DNA of 64,000 bases. Origin: Enchytraeus crypticus (taxonomy: Eukaryota > Annelida > Clitellata > Enchytraeida > Enchytraeidae). A program made the position numbers and the translations under genes. Shown in pieces: positions 38,001 through 44,495 of this stretch; positions within the stretch are counted from its first letter, which is position 1; every line of letters starts with the position of its first letter. Location: positions 273,501 through 337,500 of the forward strand of contig CAJHZI010000515.1 in the NCBI GenBank assembly GCA_905160935.1. Direction: 5' to 3'. The notes beneath the pieces were generated by a model, which was given only the letters and a program-made list of their open reading frames with translations, made no database searches and had not been told where the DNA came from.

Positions 38001-38086
38001 TTGTCTAAAAAATGCTCACAAGAAGCAACAGGGAGAGCGTGAAGCCAGTCGCTGCTTCTTTTGGTTGATACAACTAGGAGTCGTGC

Positions 38087-38146
<60 letters not shown>

Positions 38147-41100
38147 CATTATAATTTTATACTCCTATGTTTAGTAGCTATACTGCAGGCTCGAATTATA
38201 ACATTCCTTGCAACAATAAAACTCTACCAGACATCTGGTGAATTACAGAATATTAAATAACGAGTTTTCGACAGATGACGCATGAGATACGACGTTTATA
38301 GTGATAGAGTGGGAGAATTGAACTTGAGAAAAAGTTGGAAAATAATTATTAGATACAAGAGGTGCTCAAATGATCAAGGAATGGTAGAAGGAAGCGAGAA
38401 TGGACTAAAGAAGACATAGGACAGTCTGATGGACTTCGCATCGAAGAAAGGCATGAAGATCAATATCAAAAAGACAAGAATGACGAGAGTGCCCAAGAGG
38501 TGAAGTCAATGTCTCAATAAATGGTAGGTCTACGAGACAGGAACAGGTAGGCCTATCGTAAAAAAGGAGTTTCAAATACTTAGATAACTCTATAGCAGAT
38601 GATGGAAAATCAGAAACGGAAATATGTAATAGGATTGTACAAGCAAAAGAGACCTTCGCTAAGAGAAAATAACTTTTAACAAAAAGTCCAAGAGAGAGAT
38701 ACACAAATAAAGATTGTAATGTCTTGATATGGATTGCCCTACTTTATGGACCTTAAGGAAGGAAGATAGCAGGACACTAGAAGCGTGAGAAATGTGGATA
38801 TGGAGAAGACTATAAAAGTTTAGCTGGACACATAAAATTAAATCTAAAGTTAAAATTATATATAAAATTAAATCCAGTGATATTAAAATTAATATCACTG
38901 AAAGTTTATACAGTTAGCCAGCTGAAAAATGTATTAAGAAATAGGAAGAGCTATAAGAGTAGAGAGAAGTAGTTTACTGAAAGAGATCATAGAAAGAAAA
39001 ATGGAATGAAAGAGAAGCAGAGGCAGACAGAGATTAGGAATGTTTGATGATGTAAAGATAAACTCATATGTGGACATTAAGAAGACGTACCTTATATGCT
39101 ATTTGAGCAGTAAACTGACGCTAAAATTCGATCAGTTTCCGCCTTAAGAAAACGGGAAACAATAAAATTGAAGGCGGTATATACTGTGGACTAGCCATTG
39201 GGCGGTACACTTAGTGAGAAAGAGAGAAAGAGTGAGTGTGAAAGAGGGAGACGCATAAGATACCCAATTTTTTAATTATGAAAATCATCCATTAACATCA
39301 TCATCCTTCAAAACCCTGATTAGCAGTCAAACGATGTACTCATAAAAAACAACGTACATATACTCAGCTTCTAGTTTATATGAATCAATCTTCAATTGAG
39401 CGAGATTTTAGAGCAACTACTGAAAATGTTCTTTCCTTAATAATAAATAACAAGACATAAGATTTACCTTGCTGCGGCCACCCAGAAGATGTCTGGCCTC
39501 TGAGTCTGGTATAGAAGAAGTGCTGCTGCCACAACCTGCATTGTGATGATTGTTTGTCAATAAGTTACTACATGTATAAGTTAGCTACAATATGCATAAG
39601 TTTAGTAAGTCTGTAATATATAGCTACTACAGGTATAAGTTAGAGTAGACCTGAGGAAATATGAATGAAATGTAGGAGCAGTTTCAATTTAGCATCTTTT
39701 TTGGTGAAAATATATCATCGATGTGTGTCAGGTAGAGAGAGAGGTAGCTATATCTCAAAGTTGTCGTCAAGTACATTTCACAAGCTTTAGCTTTGTTTAA
39801 CTAAATAATTGTAAGAATATTTTATTTAATTGATTGGCGAATATTTATATAATTTCACAATTTCACAAGCTTTTGAAGAGTTTAATTAGATAACTTTAAG
39901 ATTATTTCATTTAATTGATTGATGCATGTTGATATCATGATATATTTATATGATATTTGATACCATTATGATACTACTACGCTACTACATCATTCATATT
40001 GCTCAATACAATTTAGCAGACAGAACGAATGACTGAATTTTACAGTTTAGTTTGTTTGGTCCATTATTGATTGCACAATTCTTTAACATTTTGGTTAGCC
40101 GGCTTGTTCTTGGCTCAATAAAACTATGCTATGTAAATGCTATCATATAGGACAATAAAGCCAAAATTTCTGTTGTTTTTAAAAAAAGGAATGTGATGAA
40201 ACAATAATGAACGCGCAATAATCTCGTGTCGATTATCACACAAGTAGCTACCTTTATAATGATTATTCTAAAACTATATAAATAATTGTAACATTACCTC
40301 GTCAGATAACTTGGGCATAGGATGGCTTCATGGTTTACCTTAATTACGACCTGACTAATTTCATGATAAACTGAATTATTTTATTGATCAATTTGATAAA
40401 TTGATTGATAATTTTTATTAATGGATCGTATAAATTGATTAATGATCAATGTGATTGATTGATATATTGATCAATTTGATCAACTGATTGTTCATTTAGA
40501 TTTATTGATCATTTTGATTGATTTATTACTGTGATTGATTGATTGATAAATCGGCTGGATTGATTCGATTGATTGATAATTTTTATTTATTTAATTTTGT
40601 ACTTGATTGATTGATTGATCAATCAATCAAGCCGATTGATCAGATACCTTTAACATCAGGTGTAACGACGAGAGATGGCAGACATTGTTGAAGCCAGAGT
40701 AAGGGTGATATTCGAGGTGACAGAAGTGTGTCACTGCGCATGCCCAGATCAGAGGTTGAGAGAGCAGAGTCCTCAGGTATATCTAGCTGATAACCCTGAC
40801 TGGATGATATCAAGCTCTGCGTGCTGTGGTACCCCTTAGATCTACGTATTTGTAACAAAAAGTATGGAGTTTTTACTGACATAGGTAAACCTTCGAAAAA
40901 TTATGAATTGATGTAAAAGTAAAAAACGTCAATACACGCATTGTAGTGAAATGATCAACTATATTGATATCTATCACTTTTTAATACCACATCTTTAAAC
41001 TGTTAGGCAATTAGGACCATTTTCCGTATAACAAGTCCAGTGAATACCCGAGATTTACTCTCAGATCAGCGCGGCTGGGATTCGAACCCACGAGGGTTCA

Positions 41101-44100
41101 ATTCACGTTAGGATTTGTCATCTAAAATTTCATGATTTAACCACTACGCTATTAAGACATAACTCCAGTTATAGCTCAGTCAAAATAGACTGAGAGCTGA
41201 AATAAGACATTGGACCTGCCTTTTTTCAGAGCCTCCAAGGACTTATTTGATATCTTTATTGCTTGGTCTTGGACTGAGTTTTCATGCGCCAATATGAATA
41301 GATCCATCTTTCTTTGTTAGCACGTATGCCTGGCTTTGGCTTTATGGCTCCTAATGTTGTAATTAACGACAATTTCTCTGTATTTATTTTGGTGTTAACA
41401 TTTTCCTTCCGGTATGGAAATAGTAGTATTACCCAGATTAAAAATTTTAATTTAATTAAAAGTTGGTAAAGCTAATGTTAACGTCAGAACGTCAGTTTTT
41501 TCACTCGAAAGCGATGCCAGTGATATTGGAATATCATTTATGGCAATAATAATTTAAGTTAAGCTTGATAGCGTCTAGTGGACATGAGAAGCTGTTTACT
41601 TCCTGTCGTATCTGTAAGATATTATATATTATTTTAAACACCCTTATCTCTATGGATTGAATCGTATATAAGAGAAATACAATAAATTCTGTATAGTGCA
41701 TTTCCAGCAAGTAATTCCTGCATGTTCACTTCATTAATTTAACAAATTTAATAATTAGTTACTTAATATTAATAAATATTAATTTTTAAAATATATAAAT
41801 TTATTTATAAACCTAAATTAATTTATAAATATTAAATAGTAAATAATAAATTAATTTAATTAAGACTTAACTAACTCTTAAATTAATTTCTGTGACGATA
41901 GCACGAGTGTGTCTAGTCGGCTCGAAGAGAACCCATGCCCTTCTGAACATCACGTTAAGAACCTACAACCTATGTTGTGATTTGAACTCACAATTCACGA
42001 ATTGATGTAAATTATTTACATCAAGCGGCTATCGTATTGGGTGGGTAATATGATCATTTGATTATGAATTTGCCCATTTGCCTAGCCCATTTCCGCCTAT
42101 TTAACTAGAATAACTAACTATTCGACGGTACAGGTTCAAATTCTAGGCTCGCCCGGTACTGACATCGCTTTCGAGTGATGAAACTGACGTTAACATTAGC
42201 GTGACCAGCTTTTTAACTTTTACAGCTGAGAAAATTTCCTTACAAATTTCCCTAAAATGTTCCTACGCTTTAGACTTTATAGTATAGCAACACTACGATT
42301 GCTGACTGATTCCCTATGAACTACCAGTTCTGTATAATAAGTCCAATTGTTGACCACGTGACGTAAACACCCGGAATACGTTTATGTTCAGTGGACTTAT
42401 TAATTCCTGTGCTTACGTCATACGTTCACACTGGGCGGTCTCTCTTTACTCGTCGGCATGAAATTAATGCTCCATTTCCTTCGTAAATCTCACCTAGATT
42501 ATTTGTCACGACTGTTTGTGACAGATCTTGTTGCTACTAATGCATCGATTCAATGTTTCAGTAGGACACGACTCTTGTGTCAAGTCACAATTTTATATAC
42601 GATGCAAAGACATGTGGTTTATCTGTATTTAATATCTCTCTGCCCTGCCTACTGGCAGGTCCATGGTATATAACGCCTCCTCTCTTCACTGTCTTCCGCT
42701 TTCCTCTTTATGTCCACATACGACTGGGTCTTTAAATCATCTAACATTTATAATCTCGGCCTGCCCCTGCCTTTTCCCCCTTTCATTCTACCTTCTATGA
42801 CCTCTCTTAATACACCTTCCCCCAGGGTTGGCAAGTTTTTGCCACTAAGTGGAAAAAACCGTCCCGGCAAAAACCAGTTTTTGCCATGGCAAAAACTGGC
42901 AAAAACTGGCAAAAACTGTCTAAGCGGCAAAAACCTTCCTGGCAAAAGTCTTTCTTGTCTAAAACATGAAAACTAGTAACAACTACATTATATTGCAATC
43001 CCATTAATTGGTCACATACAGAGTTATCAAGTTTCTGCCAGCACATGTTGAAAAACTAGTAGTGCAACATCCTATAACAACAGGCAATCCCTAAAGTTAT
43101 AAACTTTAAAAACTAGATTACAAAAAGTAGCACACAGTGGTCAGTGGTGATATTACAAAATATTTAACTAGCTAAATTAAAGGTTAAAATTGGATGTAAT
43201 TTAAAAAATGTGGTCACAGATTATGTAAAGGATATGGCTAAATGAGACGACTTTTAAAGGAGGAAGATCAGGGATTAATTGTGTATGGCTGTGCGGCACA
43301 TATACTGAATTTACCTGAACAGGCACTCACACCGGTTGCTATATTGAAGCAGATAATTGAAGTACACAAATATTTCCGGACCCATCATGCCCCTGATGCG
43401 TGGCTGAAAGAAAATCCACTTTCAGTGAAGCCTCAGCTACTTGGTGACACCAGATGGAATAGTCAGCTGACGTGTATTGATACATTTTCTCGCAATCGAC
43501 AAGCTTATATCAGTATTGCAGAAGAGCATGAACAAGAAATTGAATCAAGAATTTGTCACCTAATCAATGATTTCAACCTTTACTGACAAACTAAGGACTT
43601 GATATCAAGGCTTGGACCAGTTGTTGCAGCTCTAGGTAGATTACAAAGCGACAAAGCGAGTTTAGCAGATACCTGTCATGAATGGTTTTCACTTTTGAAT
43701 ACAGAGAGTTTGCAACCACAGCGAGCAATAATTCAACAGAGACTAATAAAAATAACAGATGGAAATCAAAGAACTGCAAATAAAAAAATCTGTTAAGTCA
43801 CTAAACTGTTCTGTAATTAATATAATTAGCAGTAATTTTGTGTTAGCAAGCTAGTTAAGCTACGGTAACCTAGAATTTCAAATACTGTGAAGCGAGTTCT
43901 AAACAATTAGTCTTTTTTAAATTTAATGTGAATGGCAAATTGATATCAAATTGTTTGTTAACATTTCTCACATCAAATTTAACTTATAAGGTTTATGTTG
44001 TAAATGATATAATACATTTACAAGCATAAAATATTTCTATTCCAGTCTTGGTGATTTAGACGGTTTTTGCAAGTTTTTGCCAGTTTTTGACATGGTTTTT

Positions 44101-44450
44101 ACCGGTTATTGCCAGTGTCCTGGCAAAAACCTTTCTTGCCATGGCTAAAACCCAACCCTGCCTTCCCCCTTAGAATGTGTCCTATCCAACTCTTCTTCCT
44201 ATTTCTTACTACATTTATCAACGGTCTGTCTTTGTATTAAATATACAGGATAAACTACTTATAGTTGATCATCTATATGAAAATCAAAAGGGCAAAACTT
44301 AACATCTCATCTATCCTTCGGTTTGTGGATCGAAGAAAATTTTCTGATTTACAATATTCTAAATTCAATCAATTAATAGAAATATAATAAATTTATTAAA
44401 TTTAATTCATATTATAGAGATAGGATATATATATATATATATATATATAT

Positions 44451-44495
<45 letters not shown>

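Larger units (their letters stand above)
42634..44235 (-). mobile_element. GA-tail LINE fragment split by a hAT insertion
   Basis: The two halves (42634-42822 and 44161-44235) are continuous in the intact copy at 31490-31750. The left half has the CTGCCTACTGGCAGGTCC end; the right half starts CCTTCCCCCTTAGAATGTGT. The break is exactly at the hAT target-site duplication. Confidence 0.93.
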
